This document shows, piece after piece, positions 1-5,703 of a stretch of DNA of 5,703 nt. The stretch spans positions 1 through 5,703 of the forward strand of contig CALDIE010000232.1 of the NCBI GenBank assembly GCA_937901625.1. Direction: 5' to 3'. This stretch comes from an uncultured Lachnospiraceae bacterium (GTDB taxonomy: Bacteria > Bacillota > Clostridia > Lachnospirales > Lachnospiraceae). Under the pieces are notes generated by a model. That model had not been told where the DNA came from. It worked only from the letters and a program-made list of their open reading frames with translations, and searched no databases. The translations under genes were made by a program, and so were the position numbers. Within the stretch, counting starts at the first letter, position 1, and each line of letters begins with the position of its first letter.

Positions 1-1
1 G

Positions 2-1384
2 AGCAATTTGTTTTTTAATGTTCCGGCGCGGCGCAAGTTTCTTAAAACCAATGCCACAGAACTCAATAATATCTTGACAGCTTTTGAGCGCATTGTGCTG
101 GTTTATCCCGATATTCATTTCACACTGCATAGCAATGGGCAGGAGTTGCTGAACCTGCGTGCGGGGTCGTTACGTCAGCGCATTGCCGATGTGTTTGGCA
201 AACGCATCAGTCAAGACTTACTGCCTGTTGAGGTTGAGACGGCCATGTGCAAGATTGCCGGTTTTGTAGGGCGACCGGAGTCTGCCAGAAAGAAAGGAGT
301 ACATACTTATTTCTTTGTCAACGGGCGTTACATGAAGCATGCCTATTTCCATAAAGCCGTATTACAAGCGTTCGATCGATTGGTGCCTGTCGGCATGCAA
401 GTGCCTTATTTTATTTATTTCGATGTCAAACCATCGGATATTGATGTGAATATCCATCCCACCAAGACTGAGATAAAGTTTGAAAACGAGCAGTCTATCT
501 GGCAAATCCTTACGGCAGCCATCAAAGATGCTGTTGGAAAATTCTGTGAAGTGCCTCAGATTGATTTTGATACCGAAGGACGTCCCGACATTCCGGTGTT
601 CGACCCTACGCGTCCTGTCAGCCAGCCACGCCCGTCTTACAATCCGTCATATAATCCTTTTGAACAGCATTCGGAACATGCTAAACCTGTTGTGGAAGGA
701 TGGGAAGAGCTTTACGGCGGATTGCCGCAGCACCATGATGAAACCTACGATTTGTTTGGCGCATTAGCCGACAACGCCACTTCATCGCCATCCATTGCGG
801 ATGCTGCATTGATAGAAGATAAGTCTCCTACACATTATCAATATAAAGGATGCTATATCATGACAGCCGTAAAGTCGGGACTCATGATAATAGACCAATA
901 TCGTGCTGATGTGCGTGTTCGATATGAACAGTACATGCAGCAGTTGCAACAGCGCCAATCCAGCAGTCAGCGGGTGTTGTTTCCTGAAGCCATCCAATTC
1001 TCTCCGTCGGATGCTGTGATATTGCAGAAAATCATGCCCGATTTGTCAGCAATCGGTTTCGATCTTACGGATTTAGGACAAAACAGCTATGCCGTCAATG
1101 GTGTGCCGGCCGGTATGGAAGGCATCAATCCGGTGCAGTTGTTGCGCGACATTGTGGCCGATGCGCTTGATAAAGGAGCGCATTCAGCTGATGGTATTCA
1201 TCAGTCGTTAGCACTCAGCATGGCGCGACATGCCGCCATTCCCCGCGGACAGGTATTGAACAATGACGAGATGGAAAATCTGATTAATCGTTTGTTCTCA
1301 TGCTCCAACGTTAACTACACTCCCGATGGGCGTGCCATCATTTGCATTTTGCCACAACGCGACATTGAACAATTGCTCGGATAA
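2..1384 (+). CDS. mutL: DNA mismatch repair protein MutL, C-terminal part (5' end off the window)
   Basis: MutL couples mismatch recognition by MutS to strand excision. The frame is open to the left edge and begins inside the family motif LFFNVPARRKFL, which lies near residue 145 in E. coli MutL. The GHKL ATP-binding motifs are therefore outside the window, and the TTG at base 8 is not the start. Counting that Leu as residue 1, the transducer domain runs to about residue 180. It includes the FFVNGRYMKH segment and DVNIHPTK, whose Lys153 is the conserved ATP-contacting lysine. A variable Pro/Gln/His-rich linker with SYNPSYNPF follows (about 200-275), then the C-terminal dimerisation domain, ending in NYTPDGRAII and a TAA stop. 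The metal-binding endonuclease motif (canonically DQHA-x2-E-x4-E) reads DQYRADVRVRYE at residues 296-307, so several of its positions have changed. The style is Bacteroidota. Identification is firm; nuclease status is uncertain. Confidence 0.95.
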   Translation, partial: SNLFFNVPARRKFLKTNATELNNILTAFERIVLVYPDIHFTLHSNGQELLNLRAGSLRQRIADVFGKRISQDLLPVEVETAMCKIAGFVGRPESARKKGVHTYFFVNGRYMKHAYFHKAVLQAFDRLVPVGMQVPYFIYFDVKPSDIDVNIHPTKTEIKFENEQSIWQILTAAIKDAVGKFCEVPQIDFDTEGRPDIPVFDPTRPVSQPRPSYNPSYNPFEQHSEHAKPVVEGWEELYGGLPQHHDETYDLFGALADNATSSPSIADAALIEDKSPTHYQYKGCYIMTAVKSGLMIIDQYRADVRVRYEQYMQQLQQRQSSSQRVLFPEAIQFSPSDAVILQKIMPDLSAIGFDLTDLGQNSYAVNGVPAGMEGINPVQLLRDIVADALDKGAHSADGIHQSLALSMARHAAIPRGQVLNNDEMENLINRLFSCSNVNYTPDGRAIICILPQRDIEQLLG

Positions 1385-1409
1385 TGTTTGATTTACACTC
1401 AAAAATGTT

Positions 1410-1448
1410 AAAAAATTGCCAAAAGTCCATGATATAAAGCAATTTTTT
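1410..1448 (+). terminator. AT-rich inverted repeat after mutL, possible terminator
   Basis: AAAAAATTGC at 1410-1419 is perfectly complementary to GCAATTTTTT at 1439-1448, with a 19-base loop. It starts 25 bases after the mutL stop. The T-run is the 3' arm of the stem, so it could act as an A-stem/U-tract terminator. However, only two G-C pairs hold the stem and the loop is long, so the terminator call is weak. The inverted repeat itself is directly visible. Confidence 0.35.
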
Positions 1449-1480
1449 GCCTTAAAATGTGCAATTTATCGTAAAAAATG

Positions 1481-1511
1481 TTGGTGGAATAAAATTATTT
1501 ACGTAATTTTG
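1481..1511 (+). promoter_or_regulatory. Bacteroidota-type housekeeping promoter for the OmpA-like gene
   Basis: TAATTTTG at 1504-1511 matches the Bacteroidota -7 element TAnnTTTG exactly. TTG at 1481-1483 sits 20 bases upstream, in place of the -33 TTTG/TTG element. Transcription would then start near 1516-1520, giving an AT-rich leader of about 40 bases before the ATG at 1560. The leader has no Shine-Dalgarno sequence, as is usual in this phylum. This supports Bacteroidota origin for the left part of the window and independent transcription of the porin gene from mutL. Confidence 0.65.
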
Positions 1512-1559
1512 CACAATAAAATGCGAATGTGCATATAATTTACATTAATTAGTATAGAT

Positions 1560-2456
1560 ATGAAAAAGTTATTAATGGTACTGGCATTTGCCGGTGTTTC
1601 TGTAGCTACTATGGCACAGAACGACGCTGTACCTACAGAGAAGTACAGTGTTTCCACTAATTCTTTCTGGAGCAATTGGTTTATCCAAGCCAATGCTGTT
1701 GGAACTGCATTCTGGGGCAACCAAGAGGTAGGCAACAACTTCTCAAAGAGTCCTTTAAAGGGCTTCCGTAACAACCTTGGTTTCTCGGTAGCTGTTGGTA
1801 AGTGGTTCACTCCGGGTCTTGGACTTCGCACAAAGTTCAATGGTATTTGGGGACGCACTGTTGTTTCTGAAGACAAGAAGACCAACGCCAACAAGTATTG
1901 GACTTTGAACGAGCAAGTTCTGTTCAATCTGAGCAACATGTTGCTGGGTTACAACGAGAACCGCGTTTGGAACTTCATTCCTTATGCAGGTGTTGGTTTG
2001 AACCGTAACATGGACGTTAACTGCTATGCTCCTGTATGGGGTATCGGTCTTTTGAATGAGTTTAAGCTGAACAAGAAGTGGGCTATCAACTTGGATGTTA
2101 ACTACAACATCGGTCTTTCTGACTATGATGGCTTCGAGGGCAGACTCCCCGGTACACAGCCTAAGGACGGACGTACTGTCAAAGGTTTCTTTGTAAACCA
2201 CGACCGTACTCTGAACGTTGAAGTAGGTTTGACCTACAACCTTGGCAAGGCTACTTGGAACAAGACTCCCGATGTTGACGCTATCAATGCTGCTCACGCT
2301 GCCGCTCTTAGCGATCTCAACGCTAAGCTGCGCGCTGCTCAGGACGAGAACGCTCGCCTGCGTGACGAACTGGCATTGCCGGGTGAAAGAAGCCGGCGGA
2401 CGTATTATCTGTGTCGGTACAACATCGGTGCGTACGGTCGAAAGCATGTCGGATGA
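1560..2456 (+). CDS. OmpA-family outer-membrane beta-barrel protein, truncated at a foreign junction
   Basis: This is a major outer-membrane protein of the Prevotella/Bacteroides OmpA type. Residues 1-19 are a signal peptide: MKK, a hydrophobic core, then cleavage after ATMA before Gln20. Residues 20 to about 230 alternate aromatic and polar residues and glycines in the manner of a beta-barrel, for example FSVAVGKWFTPGLGLRTK and LNVEVGLTYNLGKATW. From DVDAINAAHAAAL (residue 238) an Ala/Leu-rich heptad stretch begins, the linker that normally leads to a C-terminal OmpA peptidoglycan-binding domain. Recognisable sequence stops at about Ala272. The next 26 codons, to the TGA at 2456, are queA DNA read in the wrong frame, so residues 273-298 are not a real tail. 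The true gene would continue with roughly another 100 or more residues. Regular, strongly biased codon use fits high expression. The start follows from the signal peptide and upstream promoter. Confidence 0.88.
   Translation: MKKLLMVLAFAGVSVATMAQNDAVPTEKYSVSTNSFWSNWFIQANAVGTAFWGNQEVGNNFSKSPLKGFRNNLGFSVAVGKWFTPGLGLRTKFNGIWGRTVVSEDKKTNANKYWTLNEQVLFNLSNMLLGYNENRVWNFIPYAGVGLNRNMDVNCYAPVWGIGLLNEFKLNKKWAINLDVNYNIGLSDYDGFEGRLPGTQPKDGRTVKGFFVNHDRTLNVEVGLTYNLGKATWNKTPDVDAINAAHAAALSDLNAKLRAAQDENARLRDELALPGERSRRTYYLCRYNIGAYGRKHVG
2374..2382. other. Cross-phylum junction, probable assembly chimera
   Basis: Left of here the OmpA-like frame reads a normal coiled-coil linker up to Ala at 2373-2375. Right of here a different frame reads normal QueA sequence from Arg/Val at 2380-2385. 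The two frames differ, so no fusion protein results. The changeover falls within about nine bases. No insertion sequence end, tRNA, integrase site or extended repeat is visible on either side. Composition changes at the same place: GATC occurs 3 times before it and about 45 times after it. I infer joining of two genomes during assembly or cloning rather than a biological event. Confidence 0.85.
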
Positions 2457-2685
2457 AAAAGGAGTTCTTCACAGCGGATTTACAGATACGGATATTTTCA
2501 TCTATCCCGGGTATACCTTCAAGATGGTGGATGGACTGATCACGAATTTTCATCTGCCCGAATCAACGTTATTGATGCTGGTTTCGGCTTTTGCGGGGAA
2601 AGAACACGTGATGGCCGCCTACGAAGAGGCGATCCGTGAAAGATACAGATTTTTTAGTTTTGGAGATGCCTGTTTCTTTATCTGA
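2380..2685 (+). CDS. queA: S-adenosylmethionine:tRNA ribosyltransferase-isomerase, C-terminal fragment
   Basis: QueA transfers and isomerises the ribosyl group of S-adenosylmethionine onto preQ1 in the wobble position of GUN-anticodon tRNAs, making epoxyqueuosine. The 101 remaining codons carry the family's C-terminal signatures: RIICVGTTSVRT near the beginning, then DIFIYPGYTFK, then LITNFHLPESTLLMLVSAFAG, and finally YEEAIRERYRFFSFGDA just before the TGA stop. Full-length QueA is about 340 residues, so roughly the first 240 are missing, lost at the junction rather than at a window edge. Upstream codons in this frame lie in the OmpA-like gene and do not encode QueA, so there is no start codon for this fragment. 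The style is Clostridia/Lachnospiraceae. The intact gene would probably head the plus-strand run with the PilZ and EAL genes. Confidence 0.92.
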   Translation, partial: RVKEAGGRIICVGTTSVRTVESMSDEKGVLHSGFTDTDIFIYPGYTFKMVDGLITNFHLPESTLLMLVSAFAGKEHVMAAYEEAIRERYRFFSFGDACFFI

Positions 2686-2722
2686 AGGAAAGATGTTTGA
2701 TCAGATTCATTTACACAGGAAG

Positions 2723-2730
2723 AGAGGAAG
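2723..2730 (+). promoter_or_regulatory. Ribosome-binding site of the PilZ gene
   Basis: AGAGGAAG ends 7 bases before the ATG at 2738. It fixes that ATG as the start, in preference to the GTG at 2636, which lies inside queA. A strong purine-rich Shine-Dalgarno site is typical of Clostridia and contrasts with the SD-less porin gene on the left. Confidence 0.7.
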
Positions 2731-2737
2731 ACAGTTT

Positions 2738-3100
2738 ATGGAAGAAAAAAGAAAGGACAGAAGGCTCGATCTGGAAAGCCGCATTTTGGCTAAAAGGGTC
2801 GGGCTGGAAGATCAGTTAAAGGATGAGATCGAAGAGGAAGCGGAGATCGATGTAAAAAACATCTCCAAGAGGGGCATCGGTTTTACCTGTGACCAGGTAT
2901 TAAAGATCGGGTCTGTTTATGAGTGTTTGCTTACGATCTGGACAAAGGAAACGATCCATGCTTTTGTTCAGGTGGTACGTTCCGTTAAGCAGGATGATAC
3001 CTGCTTTTATGGCGGTATCTTTATCGGTATGACGGAAGTGGATATGAAACGTATCGAGATCTATGAGCGCCTTTTGGAACGAAGTGAGATGGGAGGCTGA
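2738..3100 (+). CDS. Stand-alone PilZ-domain protein, predicted cyclic-di-GMP receptor
   Basis: This is a 120-residue protein that is essentially one PilZ domain. Both halves of the ligand-binding signature are present: RKDRR (RxxxR, residues 5-9) at the extreme N-terminus and NISKRG (the [D/N]xSxxG motif, residues 41-46) followed by IGF. The rest alternates strands, as expected for the PilZ barrel, and ends in a charged helix (VDMKRIEIYERLLERSEM). An acidic loop, DEIEEEAE, lies between the two motifs. There is no YcgR N-domain, signal peptide or membrane segment, so it is predicted cytoplasmic. It follows queA by 52 bases and precedes a cyclic-di-GMP phosphodiesterase gene by 65 bases, on the same strand. 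The motifs predict binding of the messenger. The output (motility, polysaccharide or another pathway) cannot be read from the sequence. Confidence 0.85.
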   Translation: MEEKRKDRRLDLESRILAKRVGLEDQLKDEIEEEAEIDVKNISKRGIGFTCDQVLKIGSVYECLLTIWTKETIHAFVQVVRSVKQDDTCFYGGIFIGMTEVDMKRIEIYERLLERSEMGG

Positions 3101-3110
3101 TCAGCCACCC
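3091..3110. repeat. Near-perfect 20-bp palindrome over the PilZ stop codon
   Basis: GGCTGATCAGCC at 3095-3106 is a perfect 12-bp palindrome. It extends to GGG-A-[12 bp]-A-CCC at 3091-3110 with a single mismatched pair. The PilZ TGA stop is the left half of its centre. No T-run follows (the next bases are TTAAAGAG), so it is not a standard intrinsic terminator. It could form an mRNA hairpin between the two cyclic-di-GMP genes, be a dimeric protein's binding site, or be chance. Confidence 0.6.
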
Positions 3111-3152
3111 TTAAAGAGATTCAGTCGAAAAATTGTTCAATAAAACAAGTAT

Positions 3153-3157
3153 GGGAG
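3153..3157 (+). promoter_or_regulatory. Ribosome-binding site of the EAL gene
   Basis: GGGAG lies 8 bases before the ATG at 3166 and supports that start. The in-frame TTG at 3133 and ATG at 3151 lack a comparable site. The ATG at 3151 partly overlaps this purine run. Confidence 0.6.
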
Positions 3158-3165
3158 TGTTTTTT

Positions 3166-5070
3166 ATGGGACAAGCGATGTATTTTGACAGGTATTCAGC
3201 AGTGGGAGATATTATGGTGCTCGGTTTCGGACTCCTTATTTTTGTTTTGCTTTTTTTCTCCTACACGAATAAGACAAAGGCTTATTTGATCTATATGAAT
3301 TCTCTGGTTTATGTTGTCCTTGCCGCATTATGCAATATGATCTACCATACCATATATTCGCGGACAACAAATGGCGACTATGTGATCGTTTATGTTTTAA
3401 GGGTGATGTATCACGCTCTTCTGTTTTCCACACTATTACTCTTTGTTGTATATATCGTTACTCTGCAACGTCTTGAAAAGGACCGGACAATTCCGGTCAT
3501 GTCTGTTTCCGTACTGGTATATCTTTCTATAATAATCGTTGATATTGTTACATCTGTCAGGGGAACGGGATTTCGTCTGGACAGACGTGGAAGGGCGATC
3601 AGCGGGATTAATATCTTCTTGATCGGTTATCTTCTTTTTATCGTTATCATCTGTTATTTAATGATCAGATACAGAAACAGGATCTACAGGAAGGTTATGT
3701 ACGGTTTTTACGGCTCCATGGCGATTGCCTTTCTGATCCTGTATATGCAGGGCAGACACGGAAATACGGCTTTTACAACTGCTTCGTTTCTTTTTCCTAT
3801 TATTGCCATGCTGTATCTTGTTCATTCCAATCCGTATAATATTGAGTTGGGAACGATCGATGTCCGTGCTTTGGAAGATATGGTCCGCTATAACTATGAA
3901 CATAAGCACGAGCTGATCTTTATAAGTCTGTATCTGCCGGATTTCGATACAGAGGGAAAAAGCATGACGATGGAACTGCAGGATATGATCCGAAAGTTTT
4001 CCGCAATATACTTTAGAGAGGCAAATCTCTTTCAGGTAAGCAACGGACGAATGATCTTATTTACCAGAAAGGATTTTAATTCGGAATATGAGAAAAAGTT
4101 TGAAGAGATTCTCGCACGTTTTCATGAAGAATATAAGCGTTTTCGCTATGATTATAAGATCGTGGCCGGCGTTTCCATTGATGCGATCAGTGAAAAAAAT
4201 GATTATGTGCGTTTTATCAAGAGTATAGAGCGGAGTCATGAGGTCAATTCGGTTCATTTCGTGCAACCGGAGGATGTGACGGCTTATGAGAAAATCAATT
4301 ATATTCTTTCGGAGTTAAGTGATATCCATAAGAAGAAGGATCCGGATGATAAGAGAGTCTGTGTATATTGCCAGCCGGTATTAAATATCGAAACCGGTAA
4401 ATATGATACGGCAGAGGCACTGATGCGGCTTTCACTTCCGAAGTACGATCTTGTATTTCCGGATGAGTTTATACCGTTGGCGGAAAATAACGGATATATC
4501 CATATTCTGACGGAGATCATCCTGCATAAGACTTGTATGACATTAAAAAAGCTGTTGAATGAAGGATATGAGATCAACCGTATCTCGGTAAATGTCTCTT
4601 CCACGGAATTGAAGGAAGAGAACTTTACGGAAGATATCAGCAGTATCATCGCTGAGAGCGGTATTCCGTTTGAAAAGATCGCCATTGAGATCACAGAAAC
4701 CAGAAATGAAGGTGACTTTGTTCTGATCAAAGAAAAGATCGAGGAGTTAAAGGCAAAAGGGATCAAGATTTATCTGGATGACTTTGGAACGGGATATTCC
4801 AATATGGAAAGGATTCTTGCGCTTCCTTTTGATATCATAAAATTTGACCGCTCTCTGGTGAATATAAGTCAGCAGGATGAGCGGTCGGAAAAGATGGTGG
4901 AGAGTCTGGCAAGGATGTTCTCCGAATTGACATATTATGTTCTGTATGAAGGAGTGGAAACGGAGCATGATGAAAAGCAATGTAAGGACATGTCCGCAAG
5001 CTATTTGCAGGGATACAGGTATTCGCGTCCGATTCCGATCCTTGAGATGCGACAGTTCTTTTCAAAGTAA
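3166..5070 (+). CDS. Membrane-bound EAL-domain cyclic-di-GMP phosphodiesterase with degenerate GGDEF
   Basis: This 634-residue protein is predicted to hydrolyse cyclic-di-GMP to pGpG at the cytoplasmic face of the membrane. Seven hydrophobic segments lie at about residues 15-32, 39-60, 76-98, 109-128, 145-167, 177-194 and 201-219, forming a probable sensory module that I cannot assign to a named family. Residues about 232-365 resemble a GGDEF fold in which the signature is replaced by SNGR (292-295, in LFQVSNGRMILF), so cyclase activity is unlikely. The EAL domain begins near residue 395 and keeps the expected catalytic and metal-binding residues: Glu417 of EALMR, Asn476, Glu511 of ITET, Asp538-Asp539 of DDFGTGYS, Lys559, Glu595 of EGVET and Gln615 of LQGY. 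It is therefore probably active, with the degenerate domain serving in regulation or dimerisation. The start at 3166 rests on the GGGAG site. The gene probably forms a unit with the PilZ gene and faces aroA with 11 bases between stops. Confidence 0.9.
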   Translation: MGQAMYFDRYSAVGDIMVLGFGLLIFVLLFFSYTNKTKAYLIYMNSLVYVVLAALCNMIYHTIYSRTTNGDYVIVYVLRVMYHALLFSTLLLFVVYIVTLQRLEKDRTIPVMSVSVLVYLSIIIVDIVTSVRGTGFRLDRRGRAISGINIFLIGYLLFIVIICYLMIRYRNRIYRKVMYGFYGSMAIAFLILYMQGRHGNTAFTTASFLFPIIAMLYLVHSNPYNIELGTIDVRALEDMVRYNYEHKHELIFISLYLPDFDTEGKSMTMELQDMIRKFSAIYFREANLFQVSNGRMILFTRKDFNSEYEKKFEEILARFHEEYKRFRYDYKIVAGVSIDAISEKNDYVRFIKSIERSHEVNSVHFVQPEDVTAYEKINYILSELSDIHKKKDPDDKRVCVYCQPVLNIETGKYDTAEALMRLSLPKYDLVFPDEFIPLAENNGYIHILTEIILHKTCMTLKKLLNEGYEINRISVNVSSTELKEENFTEDISSIIAESGIPFEKIAIEITETRNEGDFVLIKEKIEELKAKGIKIYLDDFGTGYSNMERILALPFDIIKFDRSLVNISQQDERSEKMVESLARMFSELTYYVLYEGVETEHDEKQCKDMSASYLQGYRYSRPIPILEMRQFFSK

Positions 5071-5081
5071 CTCCATTTCCT

Positions 5082-5703
5082 TTACCGGGAAAAATCTCCG
5101 ATCATTTTAAAGAAATCAGGGAAGGAGATGCTTACACATTCCGGTTTCCCGATTTCTACGGTTCCCTCTGCTGCCAGAGCGCCGATCGCAAAACTCATCG
5201 CAATCCGATGGTCGTCATAACTGTCGACGGTACCGCCTTTTAAGGCACCCCTTCCTTCGATGATCATGCCATCTTCCGTAGCGATGGAGGGAACGCCTAA
5301 GGCACGCAAGTTTACCACCATAGCTTCGATGCGGTCGCATTCTTTATAATGCAGTTCGGCAGCATCTTTGATATATGTTGTTCCTTCGGCATAAGCTGCC
5401 AGAACGGCAAGGATCGGAATTTCATCGATCAGTGTGGGGATGATATCGCCACTGATCTCGCAGGCTTTTAAATCGCTGTATTTTACCAGGATATCCGCGG
5501 TGTCTTCGCCGCCGGATGTCCTTTTATTTAGCAATTCGATATTTCCTCCCATTTTCCGGATCACGCGGATCACGCCGTCGCGGGTGGGATTGAGACCGAC
5601 GTTCTTCACCAGGATCTCACTGCCCGGCACGACCGCTCCCGCGGCCAGGAAGAACGCGGCGGAAGAAACGTCGCCGGGGACTGTGATGTCCTGCGCCTCG
5701 AGC
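5082..5703 (-). CDS. aroA: 3-phosphoshikimate 1-carboxyvinyltransferase (EPSP synthase), C-terminal half
   Basis: AroA joins phosphoenolpyruvate to shikimate-3-phosphate, the sixth step of the shikimate pathway to aromatic amino acids. The frame is open to the right edge and reads VPGDVSSAAFFLAAGAVVPGSEI across the apparent GTG start at 5630. That GTG is therefore internal and the gene continues outside the window. About 206 of roughly 430 residues are present. Visible family motifs, in order, are VPGDVSSAAFF, GLNPTRDG, LIDEIPILAVLAA (active-site Asp), HYKECDRIEAM (the KE-x-DR signature), DSYDDHRIAM (phosphate-binding Arg) and SFPDFF near the C-terminus, followed by TAA at 5082-5084. MurA is the main alternative fold relative, but KECDRI and DDHRIAM favour AroA. 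The residue before SFPDFF is Ile where E. coli has a Lys (K411). I am not sure this is unusual among Clostridia. Confidence 0.93.
   Translation of the reverse strand, partial: LEAQDITVPGDVSSAAFFLAAGAVVPGSEILVKNVGLNPTRDGVIRVIRKMGGNIELLNKRTSGGEDTADILVKYSDLKACEISGDIIPTLIDEIPILAVLAAYAEGTTYIKDAAELHYKECDRIEAMVVNLRALGVPSIATEDGMIIEGRGALKGGTVDSYDDHRIAMSFAIGALAAEGTVEIGKPECVSISFPDFFKMIGDFSR

Noticed and set aside
1499..1939. Minus-strand open frame of 146 codons over the porin promoter and start
   Set aside because: It is antisense to the signal peptide and barrel, has no family resemblance, and runs through the promoter.
2242..2379. Upstream extension of the queA frame as an N-terminal part of the protein
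   Set aside because: These codons are the porin linker read in another frame. They contain nothing like QueA.
2374..2400. Mobile-element insertion or attachment site at the junction
   Set aside because: No terminal inverted repeats, target duplication, tRNA end, transposase or integrase is visible nearby.
1755..2447. Long open frame of 230 codons on the minus strand across the porin gene
   Set aside because: It lies opposite a clear secreted beta-barrel protein whose biased codons leave few stops in antisense. It crosses the junction, has no recognisable motif, and is a shadow.
2636..2737. GTG at 2636 as the start of the PilZ protein
   Set aside because: It would overlap the queA end by about 50 bases and lacks a suitable ribosome site. 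The ATG at 2738 has a good one and begins directly at the RxxxR motif.
3101..3165. Cyclic-di-GMP riboswitch or flagellar sigma-factor promoter upstream of the EAL gene
   Set aside because: The gap is too short for a GEMM aptamer and lacks its conserved sequences. A TAAA at 3112 has no matching GCCGATAT-like element at the right spacing.
5628..5630. GTG at 5630 (minus strand) as the aroA start
   Set aside because: The frame stays open upstream and encodes the conserved VPGDVSSAAFF segment, so the GTG is an internal valine.
1..5703. CRISPR array, toxin-antitoxin pair or phage-defence operon
   Set aside because: No spaced direct repeats are present, and every substantial coding region is assigned to a housekeeping, porin or cyclic-di-GMP family.

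Overview
This window appears to join DNA from two unrelated bacteria. Bases 1 to about 2375 look like a Bacteroidota genome of the Prevotella/Bacteroides type. Bases from about 2380 to 5703 look like a Clostridia genome, most likely Lachnospiraceae. The evidence is the protein families and their style, the type of translation and transcription signals, and a sharp change in sequence composition. GATC occurs 3 times in the first 2.38 kb and about 45 times in the remaining 3.32 kb. The join lies inside one gene on each side (an OmpA-like porin and queA), in different reading frames, with no mobile element, tRNA or repeat next to it. A metagenome-assembly or cloning chimera is the simplest explanation.

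Layout of the Bacteroidota part: the 3' two-thirds or so of mutL (mismatch repair) runs in from the left edge. A 175-base AT-rich gap follows, with a weak hairpin and a good Bacteroidota-type promoter (TTG, 20 bases, TAATTTTG). After it comes an OmpA-family outer-membrane protein with signal peptide, beta-barrel and the start of a coiled-coil linker. It is cut before its peptidoglycan-binding domain.

Layout of the Clostridia part: the last 101 codons of queA (queuosine tRNA modification), a small PilZ-domain protein, and a 634-residue membrane protein with seven predicted transmembrane segments, a degenerate GGDEF-like domain and a catalytically complete-looking EAL domain. Facing them on the minus strand is the C-terminal half of aroA (EPSP synthase), which runs off the right edge. 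The PilZ and EAL genes form a small cyclic-di-GMP module, one product predicted to bind the messenger and the other to degrade it in response to an unknown membrane signal. Both have clear purine-rich ribosome-binding sites, unlike the Bacteroidota genes.

I see no CRISPR array, RNA gene, insertion sequence, riboswitch or undescribed defence-type system. The points most worth checking are the cross-phylum junction, the eroded endonuclease motif in MutL, and the PilZ/EAL pair with its palindrome at the PilZ stop codon.
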